The notes: a model not told the origin generated them from the sequence alone. DNA of 25,973 bases from Actinomycetota bacterium (GCA_013695115.1 JACDBD010000422.1:1-25973); one strand, 5' to 3'; positions 6,805-14,842 are shown, counted from the stretch's first letter. A program made the numbers and translations.

Positions 6805-7953
6805 ATGGACCTGTTCGAGTACCAGGGCAAGCAACTCTTCGCGCGCTACGACATCCCGGTCTCGCCCGGCGAGGCGGTCACCACCGTCGACGCCGCGGTG
6901 GCCGCTGCCGACCGGATCGGCTACCCGGTTGTCGTGAAGGCGCAGGTGCAGGTGGGGGGGCGGGGCAAGGCGGGCGGGATCAAGATCGCCGCCAATGCCG
7001 ACGAGGCCCGCGCCCACGCCACCGCCATCCTCGGGATGGACATCAAGGGCCACACCGTGCGCACCCTCTGGATCGAGCAGGCCAGCGACATCGCCGACGA
7101 GCACTACGCGTCGTTCACACTCGACCGCGCCGCCAAGCTCCACCTCGGCATGCTGTCGGCGAAGGGCGGCATGGACATCGAGGCGGTCGCGGTCGAAGAC
7201 CCCGATGCCATCGCCCGCCTCCACGTCGACCCGGTCGACGGGTTGACCGAGGGCCGCTGCCGCGAGTGGGTGAGGTCGGCCCAGCTCGACGAGACGGCCC
7301 ACGACGGCGTCGTCGACATCCTGCTCGAGCTCTACCGCGCCTACACCGACGGTGATGCCGACCTGGTCGAGATCAACCCGCTCGTGGTGTTACAGGACGG
7401 CCGAGTGCACGCGCTCGACGCCAAAGTGTCACTCGACTCCAACGCCGCTTTCCGTCATCCCGAGTGGGAGGACTACGAGGCCACCCAGGAGCTCGACGCC
7501 CGGGAGCGGGAAGCGCGCGAGAAGGGCCTCCAGTACATCGGCCTCGACGGCAGCGTCGGCGTCATCTGCAACGGTGCCGGCATGACGATGGCGACCCTCG
7601 ACGTCGTGACCGAGGTGGGCGGGAGCGCCGCCAACTTCCTCGACGTCGGCGGCGGGGCGGGTGCCGACGTGCTCGCCAACGCGATCGAGGTCGTCAACAA
7701 CGACCCCGGGGTGCGGTCGATCCTCATCAACATCTTCGGCGGGATCACCAAATGCGACGAGGTCGCGCTGGGGGTCGTCGAGGCACTGGAGCGGGTCGAC
7801 CTGCGCTCGCCGATCGTGATCCGCCTCGACGGCACCAATGCCGCCGAGGGGCGCACCATCCTGAACGAGCGCGCGTCCGAACAGCTCATCCCCCAGCCGA
7901 CCATGCTCGACGCCGCCCGCAAGGCAGTGGAGATCGCCGGGGTCGCCGCGTGA
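6805..7953 (+). CDS. sucC: Succinyl-CoA synthetase (ADP-forming) beta subunit
   Basis: The 382-residue protein contains the ATP-grasp domain (MDLFEYQGKQLFARYDIPV, then PVVVKAQVQVGGRGKAGGIK around residues 36-55, and DLVEINPLVV for metal/nucleotide binding) and the C-terminal CoA-ligase domain (GVICNGAGMTMATLDVV, FLDVGGGA, NIFGGITKCDEVA). With the alpha subunit it converts succinyl-CoA, ADP and phosphate to succinate, CoA and ATP in the TCA cycle. Start ATG 6805 gives the invariant MDLFEYQGKQLF N-terminus; longer in-frame starts would overlap the mutase gene. It overlaps sucD by GTGA. Confidence 0.97.
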   Translation: MDLFEYQGKQLFARYDIPVSPGEAVTTVDAAVAAADRIGYPVVVKAQVQVGGRGKAGGIKIAANADEARAHATAILGMDIKGHTVRTLWIEQASDIADEHYASFTLDRAAKLHLGMLSAKGGMDIEAVAVEDPDAIARLHVDPVDGLTEGRCREWVRSAQLDETAHDGVVDILLELYRAYTDGDADLVEINPLVVLQDGRVHALDAKVSLDSNAAFRHPEWEDYEATQELDAREREAREKGLQYIGLDGSVGVICNGAGMTMATLDVVTEVGGSAANFLDVGGGAGADVLANAIEVVNNDPGVRSILINIFGGITKCDEVALGVVEALERVDLRSPIVIRLDGTNAAEGRTILNERASEQLIPQPTMLDAARKAVEIAGVAA

Positions 7954-8837
7954 GCATCTTCGTCGACGAGAACACGAAGGTCGTCTATCAGGGGCTCACC
8001 GGGAGTCAAGGTCGGTTCTACGGACTCCGCAACCGCGCCTACGGCACGCAGGTGGTGGCGGGGACGAACCCGAAGAAGGCCGGCAGCGACGTGGAGGGGA
8101 TCCCGATCTACGCCACCGTGGCGGACGCGCGCGAGGCGACCGGTGCGACGGTGTCGTGCGTGTTCATCCCCGCGCCGGGCGTCGAGGGCGCGGTGATGGA
8201 GGCGGCGCGGGCCGGGATGGAGCTGGTGATCGTGATCACCGAAGGGGTTCCGGCCCACGACGAGGCTCGCTTCTACAACGAGCTGCGCCGCAACCACCCC
8301 GGCACGCAGCTGCTCGGGCCCAACTGCCCCGGGGTCATCACGCCGGGGCAGTGCAACATCGGGATCACGCCGGGGGAGATCGCCAAGCCCGGCGGCCCGG
8401 TCGGCATCGTCAGCCGGTCCGGCACGCTCACCTACCAGGCGCTGCACGAGATGACCCAGCAGGGCATCGGGCAGACGACGTGCGTGGGCGTCGGTGGGGA
8501 TCCGGTGCCGGGCACGAGCTTCATCGACTGCCTGACCCGCTTCGAGTCCGATCCCGACACCAAGGCTGTCATCATGATCGGCGAGATCGGAGGATCGGCG
8601 GAGGAGGAAGCGGCCGAATTCGTCAAGGAAAAGATGTCGACGACGCCGGTCGTCGCCTATATCGCCGGTGTCACCGCCCCGCCGGGGAAGAAGATGGGCC
8701 ATGCCGGCGCGATCGTCTCGGGGAACAAGGGCACGGCCGCGGCCAAAATCGAGGCGCTCGAGGATGCCGGCTGCACCGTTGCCCGCAACCCGACCGAGAT
8801 CGGTGGCCTCATGGCCGACGTGGTCAAGCGCCTGTGA
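7950..8837 (+). CDS. sucD: Succinyl-CoA synthetase alpha subunit
   Basis: The 295-residue protein begins at GTG 7950 ([24 protein letters not shown]), where the CoA-binding Rossmann domain starts; the GTGA overlap with the sucC stop supports this start. [19 protein letters not shown] and [13 protein letters not shown] segments are intact, and the phosphorylated histidine is H251 in [14 protein letters not shown]. It forms the catalytic heteromer with SucC. The order mutase subunit-sucC-sucD suggests co-regulation of succinyl-CoA supply from propionyl-CoA and its use. Confidence 0.97.
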   Translation: MSIFVDENTKVVYQGLTGSQGRFYGLRNRAYGTQVVAGTNPKKAGSDVEGIPIYATVADAREATGATVSCVFIPAPGVEGAVMEAARAGMELVIVITEGVPAHDEARFYNELRRNHPGTQLLGPNCPGVITPGQCNIGITPGEIAKPGGPVGIVSRSGTLTYQALHEMTQQGIGQTTCVGVGGDPVPGTSFIDCLTRFESDPDTKAVIMIGEIGGSAEEEAAEFVKEKMSTTPVVAYIAGVTAPPGKKMGHAGAIVSGNKGTAAAKIEALEDAGCTVARNPTEIGGLMADVVKRL

Positions 8838-8841
8838 TCAG

Positions 8842-8847
8842 TAACCT
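8842..8847 (+). promoter_or_regulatory. Candidate -10 box for leaderless DUF4190 gene
   Basis: TAACCT fits TANNNT and ends 6 nt before the ATG at 8854, the spacing expected if transcription begins at the A of the start codon. No Shine-Dalgarno is present. It would allow expression independent of sucCD. Confidence 0.45.
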
Positions 8848-8853
8848 GCGCCC

Positions 8854-9186
8854 ATGACGCAGCCACCCCCGCCCGGCTCGCCCCCGCCCGGCACCCCCCA
8901 ACCGTCGGCGCAGTGGACGGCGCCGGCCTACCCGGCGACGACGGCGTCGCCCCGCACCAGCGGCCTGGCGGTGGCGTCGCTGATCACCGGCATCCTGTTC
9001 TGCTTCTTCGTCACGCCGGTCGTCGCCGTGATCACGGGCCACATCGCCCTCGACCAGATCGCCGACTCGGAGGGGATGAAGAAGGGACGGGGAATGGCGA
9101 TCGCCGGTGCCACCCTGGGCTGGATCTGGTTGGGCCTGACCGTCCTCGCTCTCGCCGGCTGGCTGGTCAGCATCCTCACGTTCTGA
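8854..9186 (+). CDS. DUF4190-type small membrane protein
   Basis: The 110-residue protein has a proline-rich cytoplasmic N-terminus (TQPPPPGSPPPGTPQPSAQW) and the DUF4190 pattern: a first membrane helix (SGLAVASLITGILFCFFVTPVVAVITGHIAL, about 36-66), a short loop with GRGMAIAG, and a second helix (TLGWIWLGLTVLALAGWLVSILTF). Members are widespread in Actinomycetota with no assigned activity. It follows sucD by 16 nt but has its own putative promoter. Its 3' end overlaps the convergent DUF4202 gene by 11 bp. Confidence 0.85.
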   Translation: MTQPPPPGSPPPGTPQPSAQWTAPAYPATTASPRTSGLAVASLITGILFCFFVTPVVAVITGHIALDQIADSEGMKKGRGMAIAGATLGWIWLGLTVLALAGWLVSILTF

Positions 9187-9688
9187 GGGCACGGGCGAGC
9201 GCGGCCCGCTCGTCCTCACCCAGTTCGAGCGTCAACGCCAGTGCCTTCCCCGCGTCGCTCATCTTGACCAGCGTCTTGCGCACGACGTCGTCCATCTTCT
9301 CGGTGTCGAGGCGGTCCGCCAGCGCGTCGAACTGCGTCTCGAGGAACACCAGGCACAGCGCGTCCTCGAGCGCCTGGACCTCGGGGTCTTTCCCCAGGCC
9401 GCGCTTGCGGATGATCGCCTGCACCCGTTCGATCAGGTCGGGCTCGTAGCCCGCGCCGGCGAGCGCGTCACCGGCGACCCGAGCGTGGAGGTCGTGCAGC
9501 GCCCGCCGCCACCGCAGATAGCCCGACCGACCGTCGGGATACGAGTCGCGGGGGATCTCCCAGCGGCGGACGTGATGGGCCCGGGCGGCGAGCAGCAGCT
9601 CCTCGGACGCGTCCGGCCGGAGACGCCGCACCCACCCCGTGACCAGCTCGGCGTGGGCGAGCTCCTTGGGCCGCTCCTCGCCCCGCAC
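9176..9688 (-). CDS. DUF4202 family protein, start codon problematic
   Basis: The translated 170 residues contain the DUF4202 hallmarks RPKELAHAELVTGWVRRL, LLAARAHHVRRWEIPRDSYP, GRSGYLRWRRALHDLHA, RKRGLGKDPEVQALEDALCLVFLE and EKMDDVVRKTLVKMSDAG. The AHH/RRWE and ED residues suggest an HD-domain-like helical metal site, but activity is unknown. GTG 9688 is the first canonical start, yet family-like sequence continues upstream in the same open frame (RFERAVAAIDAANANDPHRID, to about 9757), where no ATG, GTG, TTG or CTG exists before a TGA at 9794-9796. The gene may use a rare start, have lost one, or contain a sequence error near the upstream gene's stop at 9759. Confidence 0.82.
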   Translation of the reverse strand: MRGEERPKELAHAELVTGWVRRLRPDASEELLLAARAHHVRRWEIPRDSYPDGRSGYLRWRRALHDLHARVAGDALAGAGYEPDLIERVQAIIRKRGLGKDPEVQALEDALCLVFLETQFDALADRLDTEKMDDVVRKTLVKMSDAGKALALTLELGEDERAALARALRT

Positions 9689-9758
9689 GTCGATGCGGTG
9701 CGGGTCGTTGGCGTTGGCGGCGTCGATGGCCGCGACCGCGCGCTCGAACCGCTCGGAG

Positions 9759-10211
9759 TCAGACCGTGCCGGTCGCGCCGCGCTCGTTCCTGATCAGTAC
9801 GGCGCCGACGATCGACGCGAGCGCGGCGATGAGCAGCAGCCAGTATCCGAAGCCGGTGTCGGTCGTGCCTTTGTCTTGGATGAGGTAGGCGAGCGCCAGG
9901 ATGGCGGAGAAGAAGCCCAACGCCAGCAACAACTGAGTGAAGCCGAAGCCCAAGAAGCCTCGCGAGAGGTCGACGTTGGCGAATTTCGTCAGGACGACGA
10001 GGAGGCCCGCCACCACCGCGAAGATCGCGATGAGGGTCGCCACCGGGAACAGAAACGGGAAGTCGCTGCTCCAGGCGCTGAAGTTCTTGTCGACGGTCTC
10101 GAGCTCGGCATTGAATGTCTCTTGCTTGTAGAAGGGCAGGAACGAGGCGATCAACGCGACCGCTCCCGCCGCCATGACCACGATCTCGCCCGGTGTGATC
10201 TTGTTGTCCAC
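9759..10211 (-). CDS. Four-helix membrane protein, paralogue 1
   Basis: The 150-residue protein starts at GTG 10211 with GGAGGT 9 nt upstream. It has four predicted membrane helices (about 10-27, 54-75, 86-110, 120-140) and the N-terminal signature DNKITPGEIVVMAAG before helix 1, with LPFYK at its end and KFANVDLSRGFLGFGFTQLLLALGFF in the middle. It is a close paralogue of the next two upstream genes (identical loop KFANV-L). The extra loop between helices 1 and 2 (about 20 residues) is the main difference. No domain of known function is recognised. Its stop precedes the DUF4202 reading frame directly, suggesting a shared transcript. Confidence 0.8.
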   Translation of the reverse strand: MDNKITPGEIVVMAAGAVALIASFLPFYKQETFNAELETVDKNFSAWSSDFPFLFPVATLIAIFAVVAGLLVVLTKFANVDLSRGFLGFGFTQLLLALGFFSAILALAYLIQDKGTTDTGFGYWLLLIAALASIVGAVLIRNERGATGTV

Positions 10212-10243
10212 TGGATCCAAACCTCCGTCGTGTCGGACGCCGC

Positions 10244-10645
10244 TCAGGCCTGCCGTTCGTTCCTCATGATCACTGCCCCGACGACCGACCCGACCCCCGC
10301 GATCAACAGGAGGTAGTAGCCGAAGCCGAAGTCGACGCTGCCCTTCTCGGCGATCAGGAAGGCGATCGCCAGGATGGCGGCGAAGAAGCCCAGTGCGAGA
10401 AGAAGCTGGACGAACCCGAATCCGAGCACACCCGCCGAGAGATTCACGTTGGCGAACTTCACGAGGGCGACGAGCACGGCGGCCGCCACCACGAAGAGGG
10501 CGATGAGCGTCGCCACCGGGAACAACCCCTCGTCGAAGGAGTTCGCTGACTCCCCGTTCTTGTAGAAGGGAAGGAATGCGGCGATCAGGCCGACCGCCCC
10601 CGCCGCCAGCACCACGATCTCGCCCGGTGTGACCTTGTTGTTCAC
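10244..10645 (-). CDS. Four-helix membrane protein, paralogue 2
   Basis: The 133-residue protein starts at GTG 10645 with GGAGGT 9 nt upstream, the same ribosome binding arrangement as paralogue 1. The N-terminus NNKVTPGEIVVLAAGAVGLIAAFLPFYK and the segment LVKFANVNLSAGVLGFGFVQLLLALGFFAAILAIAFLI match paralogue 1 almost residue by residue, so this is a recent tandem duplication. Four helices lie near 10-27, 41-62, 73-97 and 108-127. Function unknown; these may be small membrane organisers. Confidence 0.82.
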   Translation of the reverse strand: MNNKVTPGEIVVLAAGAVGLIAAFLPFYKNGESANSFDEGLFPVATLIALFVVAAAVLVALVKFANVNLSAGVLGFGFVQLLLALGFFAAILAIAFLIAEKGSVDFGFGYYLLLIAGVGSVVGAVIMRNERQA

Positions 10646-10741
10646 TGGTTCTCGACCTCCATTTCACGAAAGGTGCCGTACCGGGCACCCGCGGGAGCTA
10701 GCTGATCATGGCCCTTGTGGGATTGCAAGCATCAGGTCAGA

Positions 10742-10778
10742 CGCGAAACGGCCCCCGCTACTGCGGGGGCCGTTCGCG
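10742..10778 (-). terminator. Strong hairpin terminator after paralogue 3
   Basis: ACGGCCCCCGC (10748-10758) pairs perfectly with GCGGGGGCCGT (10763-10773) across a TACT loop. CGCGA and TCGCG extend the stem past a single bulged A. The structure lies 15 nt beyond the stop of the gene ending at 10793, so it separates paralogue 3 from paralogues 2 and 1. No T-tract follows, as is usual for GC-rich actinobacteria. Confidence 0.8.
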
Positions 10779-10792
10779 TGACTCGCTTCGGG

Positions 10793-11311
10793 CTATGCCG
10801 TCGGTGGGGTAGTCGGTGGGGTAGTCGGTGGCGCAGGAGGAGGCGGCGGCGCGGCGGGGCCTCCGGCAGCACCGGCGTCCGCCGGGTCCTGCATCTTCAG
10901 GAACGCACCGGCGACGAGGCCGAGCGCCGCGATCATCGCGACGAAGAGACCGAACTTCCGGTCCAGGTCGCCGAGGTCGACGCCGAACGCCGAGACGCTG
11001 TCGGTGATCAGGAGCCGCAGCAGCACGAGCACTGCCGCCAGACCACCCAGGATCAGGTGGACTTGGCCCCACGTGAGCGATCCGACCTTGGGCATCTCGG
11101 TCGTGGTGAAGCGGGCGAGCGCAATTTGCACCGCCATGGCGAGCGCGAGCAACAGCGGTATCCAACCGAAGAAGAAGTAGTCGAAACCGTTGCGGTTCGC
11201 GTCTCCGAAGTCGCTGTCGAGCCCGTACCAGGGCAGGAACATCGCGATCAGGAAGACGATCGCGCTGATCGCGACGATCCGGTCTCCGGTCGTGAGCTTG
11301 TTGAGATCCAT
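10793..11311 (-). CDS. Four-helix membrane protein, paralogue 3 with proline-rich tail
   Basis: The 172-residue protein starts at ATG 11311 with GGAGG 6-7 nt upstream. It shares the N-terminal pattern of the two neighbours (NKLTTGDRIVAISAIVFLIAMFLPWY) and four helices (about 12-28, 46-66, 82-101, 117-137) but is more diverged. Helix 1 ends in LPWYG. A cytoplasmic tail of alanine and proline (GGPAAPPPPPAPPTTPPTTPP) is added. I know of no assigned function. The longer reading upstream to 11452 is rejected because it covers the divergent promoter region and has no domain. Confidence 0.82.
   Translation of the reverse strand: MDLNKLTTGDRIVAISAIVFLIAMFLPWYGLDSDFGDANRNGFDYFFFGWIPLLLALAMAVQIALARFTTTEMPKVGSLTWGQVHLILGGLAAVLVLLRLLITDSVSAFGVDLGDLDRKFGLFVAMIAALGLVAGAFLKMQDPADAGAAGGPAAPPPPPAPPTTPPTTPPTA
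10800..10831 (+). repeat. 12-bp direct repeat encoding the TTPP tail
   Basis: GTCGGTGGGGTA is repeated twice and then partly a third time (10800-10811, 10812-10823, 10824-10831). On the minus strand it encodes the Thr-Thr-Pro-Pro repeats at the end of paralogue 3. Perfect copies suggest recent slippage and possible length variation between strains. Confidence 0.8.
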
Positions 11312-11387
11312 GCACAGCCTCCGACGACTGCTCGAGGTGAATCGCCGGGTGCGGCGACCGGGGAAGCACACCACGGGCGCCGTGCTT

Positions 11388-11421
11388 ATTGCAAGAGCCG
11401 TTCCCGGCCCGGGGGTAGCTT
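11388..11421 (+). promoter_or_regulatory. Divergent promoter region, purN side
   Basis: TAGCTT (11416-11421) fits the TANNNT -10 and ends 6 nt before the purN ATG, consistent with a leaderless transcript. TTGCAA at 11389-11394 resembles a -35, but a 21-nt spacer is longer than usual. Read on the other strand, the same CTTGCAAT lies 77 nt before the paralogue 3 start, and an identical octamer lies about 81 nt before the paralogue 2 start. Confidence 0.4.
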
Positions 11422-11427
11422 GAGCCC

Positions 11428-11982
11428 ATGCGGCGGATCGGGGTGCTGGCATCGGGAAGCGGGACCATCCTCCAGTCCCTTCTCGACGCCGACCTCCCGA
11501 TCGTGGTCGTGGTCGTCGACCGGCCCTGCGCCGCGACCGAGCGGGCCGACCAGGCCGGGATTGCGACCGAGCTCGTCGAGCGATCCGGCTTCGGCCCCGA
11601 CTTCGACCGCCTCGCCTACACCCATCGGGTGGTAGACGCGCTCGAGCGTCATCGGATCGAGCTCGTCGCCATGGCCGGGTTCATGACGGTGCTCGAGAAG
11701 CCGATCTTCGACGCCTATCCCGGGAGCATCACGAACACGCACCCGGCGCTGCTCCCGGCGTTCAAGGGCGCCCACTCGGTCGAGGAGACCCTCGCCGCCG
11801 GGGTGAAGGTCACCGGCTGCACGGTGCACCTCGCCACCCTGGAGGTCGACGACGGTCCGATCCTCGCCCAGGAGGCGGTACCGGTCCTCGACGACGACAC
11901 GGTGGACTCGCTCCATGAGCGGATCAAGGAGGTCGAGCGCCGCCTCTACCCCCAGGTGCTGCGGGAGCTGATCGAGCAGTGA
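11428..11982 (+). CDS. purN: Phosphoribosylglycinamide formyltransferase
   Basis: The 184-residue GAR transformylase transfers a formyl group from 10-formyltetrahydrofolate to glycinamide ribonucleotide, the third step of purine synthesis. IGVLASGSGTILQSLL is the phosphate-binding N-terminus. The catalytic set is N103 and H105 in NTHPALLPAFKG and D141 in EVDDGPIL, corresponding to Asn106, His108 and Asp144 of the E. coli enzyme. Length is slightly short but complete. It overlaps purH by GTGA and is the first gene of the purN-purH-folD unit. Confidence 0.95.
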   Translation: MRRIGVLASGSGTILQSLLDADLPIVVVVVDRPCAATERADQAGIATELVERSGFGPDFDRLAYTHRVVDALERHRIELVAMAGFMTVLEKPIFDAYPGSITNTHPALLPAFKGAHSVEETLAAGVKVTGCTVHLATLEVDDGPILAQEAVPVLDDDTVDSLHERIKEVERRLYPQVLRELIEQ

Positions 11983-13484
11983 AGCGCGCCCTGCTCTCCG
12001 TCTGGGACAAGGCGGGCCTCACCGACTTCGGCCGGGCCCTGCACGAGCTCGGGTTCGAGCTGGTGGCTTCGGGCAACACCGCCGCCGCCCTGGAGAAGGC
12101 GGGCGTGCCCGTCACCGCGGTCGAGGACGTCACCGGCGCGCCCGAGCTGCTCGAGGGTCGCGTCAAGACACTGCACCCGCGCATCCACGGTGGCCTGCTC
12201 GCCGACCTGGGCAAGGCAGGCCATCGCGCCGATCTCGAGACGCACGGCATCGCCCCGTTCGATCTCGTGGTGAGCAACCTGTACCCGTTCACCGAGTCGC
12301 CCGACATCGAGACGATCGACATCGGTGGCCCCGCGATGGTTCGAGCAGCGGCGAAGAACCACGCCTGGGTCGCGGTAGTGACCGACCCGGGGCAGTATCC
12401 CGGCGTGCTCGAAGAGCTCCGTGGCGGCGACGGCTCGCTCTCCGACGACACCCGCCGCCGGCTGGCGCTCGAAGCATTCGCGCACACGGCGGCGTACGAC
12501 GGCGCCATCGTCCGCTGGCTCCAGGGCGACGAAACGCTGCCGCGTCATGTCGTCGTCGCGCTCGAGCGCACCGGCGACGAGCTGCGCTACGGCGAGAACC
12601 CGCACCAGCAGGCCGCCCGGTACCGCACGGTTGGCGAACGCAGCTGGTGGGACGACACCGTCCAACACGGCGGGCTCGCGCTCTCGTACCTCAACCTCTA
12701 CGACACCGAAGCGGCGTGGCAGCTCGTCCACGATCTCGGTAACCGCCCCGCCTGCGCCATCATCAAGCACGCCAACCCCTGCGGTGTCGCCGTCGCCGAC
12801 GATCTCGCCACCGCCTATCAGCACGCGCTCGAGTGTGACGACCTGTCCGCGTTCGGCGGGATCGTCGCCCTCAACCGCCCCATCGACGCTGCCACCGCCG
12901 CGCGCATGGTCGCCGGACCGCAAGCTGACGTCGTCATCGCGCCCGGCTGGCCCGACGGCAGCGTGGAGGCATTGACGAAGAAGCGCAAGAACACCCGCCT
13001 GCTCGAGGCGCCCGAGCCAACACGCGATCCGCTCGATTTCCGAACGCTCAGCGGCGGCTTCCTGGTCCAGGAGGCGCCACACTTCGCGAAGAGCCGTGCG
13101 GACTGGCGCGTCGTCACCAAGTTGTCGCCGACTGACGACCAGTGGCTGGATGCCGAGATGGCGTGGCGCGTGTGCGGGTACGTGAAGTCGAACTCCGTCG
13201 TCCTCGTGAAGGACCTTCAAGCCGTCGGCATCGGCGCCGGCCAGCAGAGCCGGGTCGGCGCCGGTGAGATCGCAGTGAAAAAAGCCGAAGGGCGCGCCAA
13301 AGGCGGCGCGTCGGCCACCGACGGCTTCTATCCCTTCGCCGACGGCATCGAGGCCGCCGCTGACGCCGGGGTGGCGGTCGTGGTCCAGCCCGGAGGGGCG
13401 ATACGCGACGACGAGCTGATCGCCCGAGCCGACGAGCTCGGCCTCGCCATGGTCATGACCGGCGAACGGCATTTTCTCCACTGA
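11979..13484 (+). CDS. purH: AICAR formyltransferase / IMP cyclohydrolase
   Basis: The 501-residue bifunctional enzyme completes IMP synthesis. The N-terminal MGS-like cyclohydrolase domain (about 1-185) shows [30 protein letters not shown] and [15 protein letters not shown]. The C-terminal formyltransferase domain has [23 protein letters not shown] and the active-site [14 protein letters not shown]. It ends with the conserved [16 protein letters not shown] stretch, [16 protein letters not shown] and the terminal GERHFLH. The start at GTG 11979 is dictated by the overlap with purN. Its stop shares one base with the folD start (TGATG). Confidence 0.97.
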   Translation: MKRALLSVWDKAGLTDFGRALHELGFELVASGNTAAALEKAGVPVTAVEDVTGAPELLEGRVKTLHPRIHGGLLADLGKAGHRADLETHGIAPFDLVVSNLYPFTESPDIETIDIGGPAMVRAAAKNHAWVAVVTDPGQYPGVLEELRGGDGSLSDDTRRRLALEAFAHTAAYDGAIVRWLQGDETLPRHVVVALERTGDELRYGENPHQQAARYRTVGERSWWDDTVQHGGLALSYLNLYDTEAAWQLVHDLGNRPACAIIKHANPCGVAVADDLATAYQHALECDDLSAFGGIVALNRPIDAATAARMVAGPQADVVIAPGWPDGSVEALTKKRKNTRLLEAPEPTRDPLDFRTLSGGFLVQEAPHFAKSRADWRVVTKLSPTDDQWLDAEMAWRVCGYVKSNSVVLVKDLQAVGIGAGQQSRVGAGEIAVKKAEGRAKGGASATDGFYPFADGIEAAADAGVAVVVQPGGAIRDDELIARADELGLAMVMTGERHFLH

Positions 13485-14344
13485 TGGCAGCCAAGCTGCT
13501 TGACGGGAACGCCTTCTTGGAGACGGTCAAGGCCGAGCTCGCGGTGCGGGTGAAGGCGCTGGGCGATCAGGGCGTCACGCCGGGTCTCGGCACGATCCTG
13601 GTCGGTGACGACGAGAGCAGCGCGTCGTACGTCCGCATGAAACACGAGAACTCGGCCGAGCTCGGCATCGCCTCGTTCCACCAGGAGCTCCCGGCCGACG
13701 CCACCCAGGACGAGGTCTTTGCCGCGGTCAGCGCGTTCAACGAGAACCCCGACGTCGACGCCTTCCTCGTGCAGCTGCCCCTGCCGAAGCACCTCGACGA
13801 GGAGGCCACGCTGCGGGCGGTCGACCCCGACAAGGACGTCGACGGTCTCCATCCCGTGAACCTGGGCCGGCTGGTGATGGGCGTCGACGCGCCGGTCGCG
13901 TGCACGCCGGCCGGCATCCAGGCCCTGCTGGTGCATTACGGCGTTCCGATCGAGGGTCGCCACGTCGTCATCGTCGGTCGAGGCCTCACCATCGGCCGAC
14001 CCCTCGCCAACCTCCTCAGCCTCAAGCGACCCAACGCCAACGCCGCGGTAACAGTGGTGCACACCGGCATCTCCGACCTCGGGGCTTACACGCGCGAGGC
14101 AGACATCCTGATCGTCGCCGCCGGTGCGCCCGGCATCGTCACTCCCGAGATGGTGAGCCCGGGGGCTGCGGTGGTGAGCGCGGGGGTGACGTTCGGGGAG
14201 GGCCGCAAGCTGCTCCCCGACGTCGACGAGGCGGTTGCCGAGGTCGCGGGCTGGATCACTCCGCGGCTGGGCGGGGTCGGCCCGACGACCCGTGGCATGT
14301 TGCTGCGCAACACCGTGGCCGCGGCCAGCCGTCGAGCGCACTGA
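13484..14344 (+). CDS. folD: Methylenetetrahydrofolate dehydrogenase / cyclohydrolase
   Basis: The 286-residue bifunctional enzyme makes 10-formyltetrahydrofolate, the cofactor used by both PurN and PurH just upstream. That explains the operon order. Motifs include the catalytic YVRMK segment, [20 protein letters not shown], the nucleotide-binding [14 protein letters not shown] (usual family form has GRSxxVGxP, so a mild variation) and the C-terminal [19 protein letters not shown]. The ATG at 13484 overlaps the purH stop. The stop TGA at 14342-14344 overlaps a CTG that opens a strongly codon-biased small frame. Confidence 0.96.
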   Translation: MAAKLLDGNAFLETVKAELAVRVKALGDQGVTPGLGTILVGDDESSASYVRMKHENSAELGIASFHQELPADATQDEVFAAVSAFNENPDVDAFLVQLPLPKHLDEEATLRAVDPDKDVDGLHPVNLGRLVMGVDAPVACTPAGIQALLVHYGVPIEGRHVVIVGRGLTIGRPLANLLSLKRPNANAAVTVVHTGISDLGAYTREADILIVAAGAPGIVTPEMVSPGAAVVSAGVTFGEGRKLLPDVDEAVAEVAGWITPRLGGVGPTTRGMLLRNTVAAASRRAH

Positions 14345-14466
14345 GCTCGAGCGTCGCGGTCGGCAACCGGATCCTGCAGTTCGACGTCCTCGGCTCCGAG
14401 GTGTCGCCGGAGGACGTGGGGGCCATCGACGAGGGACTCGTCAGGAAGGCCGTCCCCCGGTTCTGA
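14341..14466 (+). CDS. Possible 41-codon small protein with CTG start
   Basis: Starting at the CTG that overlaps the folD stop (CTGA), this frame reads [20 protein letters not shown] then [20 protein letters not shown] and ends at TGA 14464-14466. Forty of 41 codons end in G or C, as in real genes here, while the other frames do not. The residue mix looks like folded protein rather than noise. No ATG, GTG or TTG opens it earlier; GTG 14401 would leave only 21 residues. It could be translated from CTG by coupling to folD, or be the remnant of a gene that lost its beginning. No homologue is recognised. Confidence 0.45.
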   Translation: MSSSVAVGNRILQFDVLGSEVSPEDVGAIDEGLVRKAVPRF

Positions 14467-14469
14467 CCA

Positions 14470-14510
14470 GCGGGTGCTCGACACCCGCGCGCGCTCGCGC
14501 TAGAAAGCGC
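14470..14510 (+). terminator. Two adjacent hairpins after the purine unit
   Basis: GCGGGTG (14470-14476) pairs with CACCCGC (14482-14488) over a CTCGA loop. GCGCT (14497-14501) then pairs with AGCGC (14506-14510) over AGAA. They follow the small ORF stop by 3 nt and could terminate the purN-purH-folD transcript. There is no T-tract. Confidence 0.5.
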
Positions 14511-14557
14511 TACATCGACGCGGGGGCCGGGCGGGTCAGTCGGGGGCTGTCAAGATC

Positions 14558-14785
14558 TTGAGCGCGCAGTTCGACATGCCGACAGCTGTCCCGGTGTCCG
14601 GGTCGTGCCCGCTGTGTGGACTCGCCGTCGAAGCTGTTGCCACCCGCTGCGCCGCCTGCGGCTATCACCTCGCCGGCATCGACGGTCGCCCCGGCCCGCT
14701 CACCCGCCCGGCGCTGTGGTGGACCACCGCCGGGCTCGCGATCGTCTACGTCGTCACCCTGCTGATCGTCCTCGCCGCTCGCTGA
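14558..14785 (+). CDS. Small zinc-ribbon membrane protein
   Basis: The 75-residue protein combines a two-CxxC zinc ribbon (CPLC at 17-20 and CAAC at 31-34) with a single C-terminal membrane helix (ALWWTTAGLAIVYVVTLLIVLAA, about 52-74), so the ribbon faces the cytosol or membrane surface. Start is uncertain: TTG 14558 gives MSAQFD at the front, ATG 14576 gives MPTAVPVSGSCPLCG and removes six residues; neither has a strong Shine-Dalgarno. Such ribbon-plus-helix proteins are common in actinobacteria without known function. It stands alone between the purine unit and icd. Confidence 0.75.
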   Translation: MSAQFDMPTAVPVSGSCPLCGLAVEAVATRCAACGYHLAGIDGRPGPLTRPALWWTTAGLAIVYVVTLLIVLAAR

Positions 14786-14830
14786 GTGAGGATGGCGCGG
14801 CCCGCTGAGGGCCCCGCAAGACCCCCCGGG

Positions 14831-14836
14831 TACGAT
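14831..14836 (+). promoter_or_regulatory. -10 box for the icd leader transcript
   Basis: TACGAT matches TANNNT and ends 6 nt before a GTG at 14843 that opens a 31-codon leader frame. This is the geometry of a leaderless transcript starting at that GTG. Transcription from here would put about 100 nt before the icd ATG. Confidence 0.5.
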
Positions 14837-14842
14837 CACGCG

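Noticed and set aside
10800..10831. Short direct repeats considered as a CRISPR or satellite array
   Set aside because: The 12-bp units are contiguous, without spacers, and encode a Thr/Pro tail in frame.
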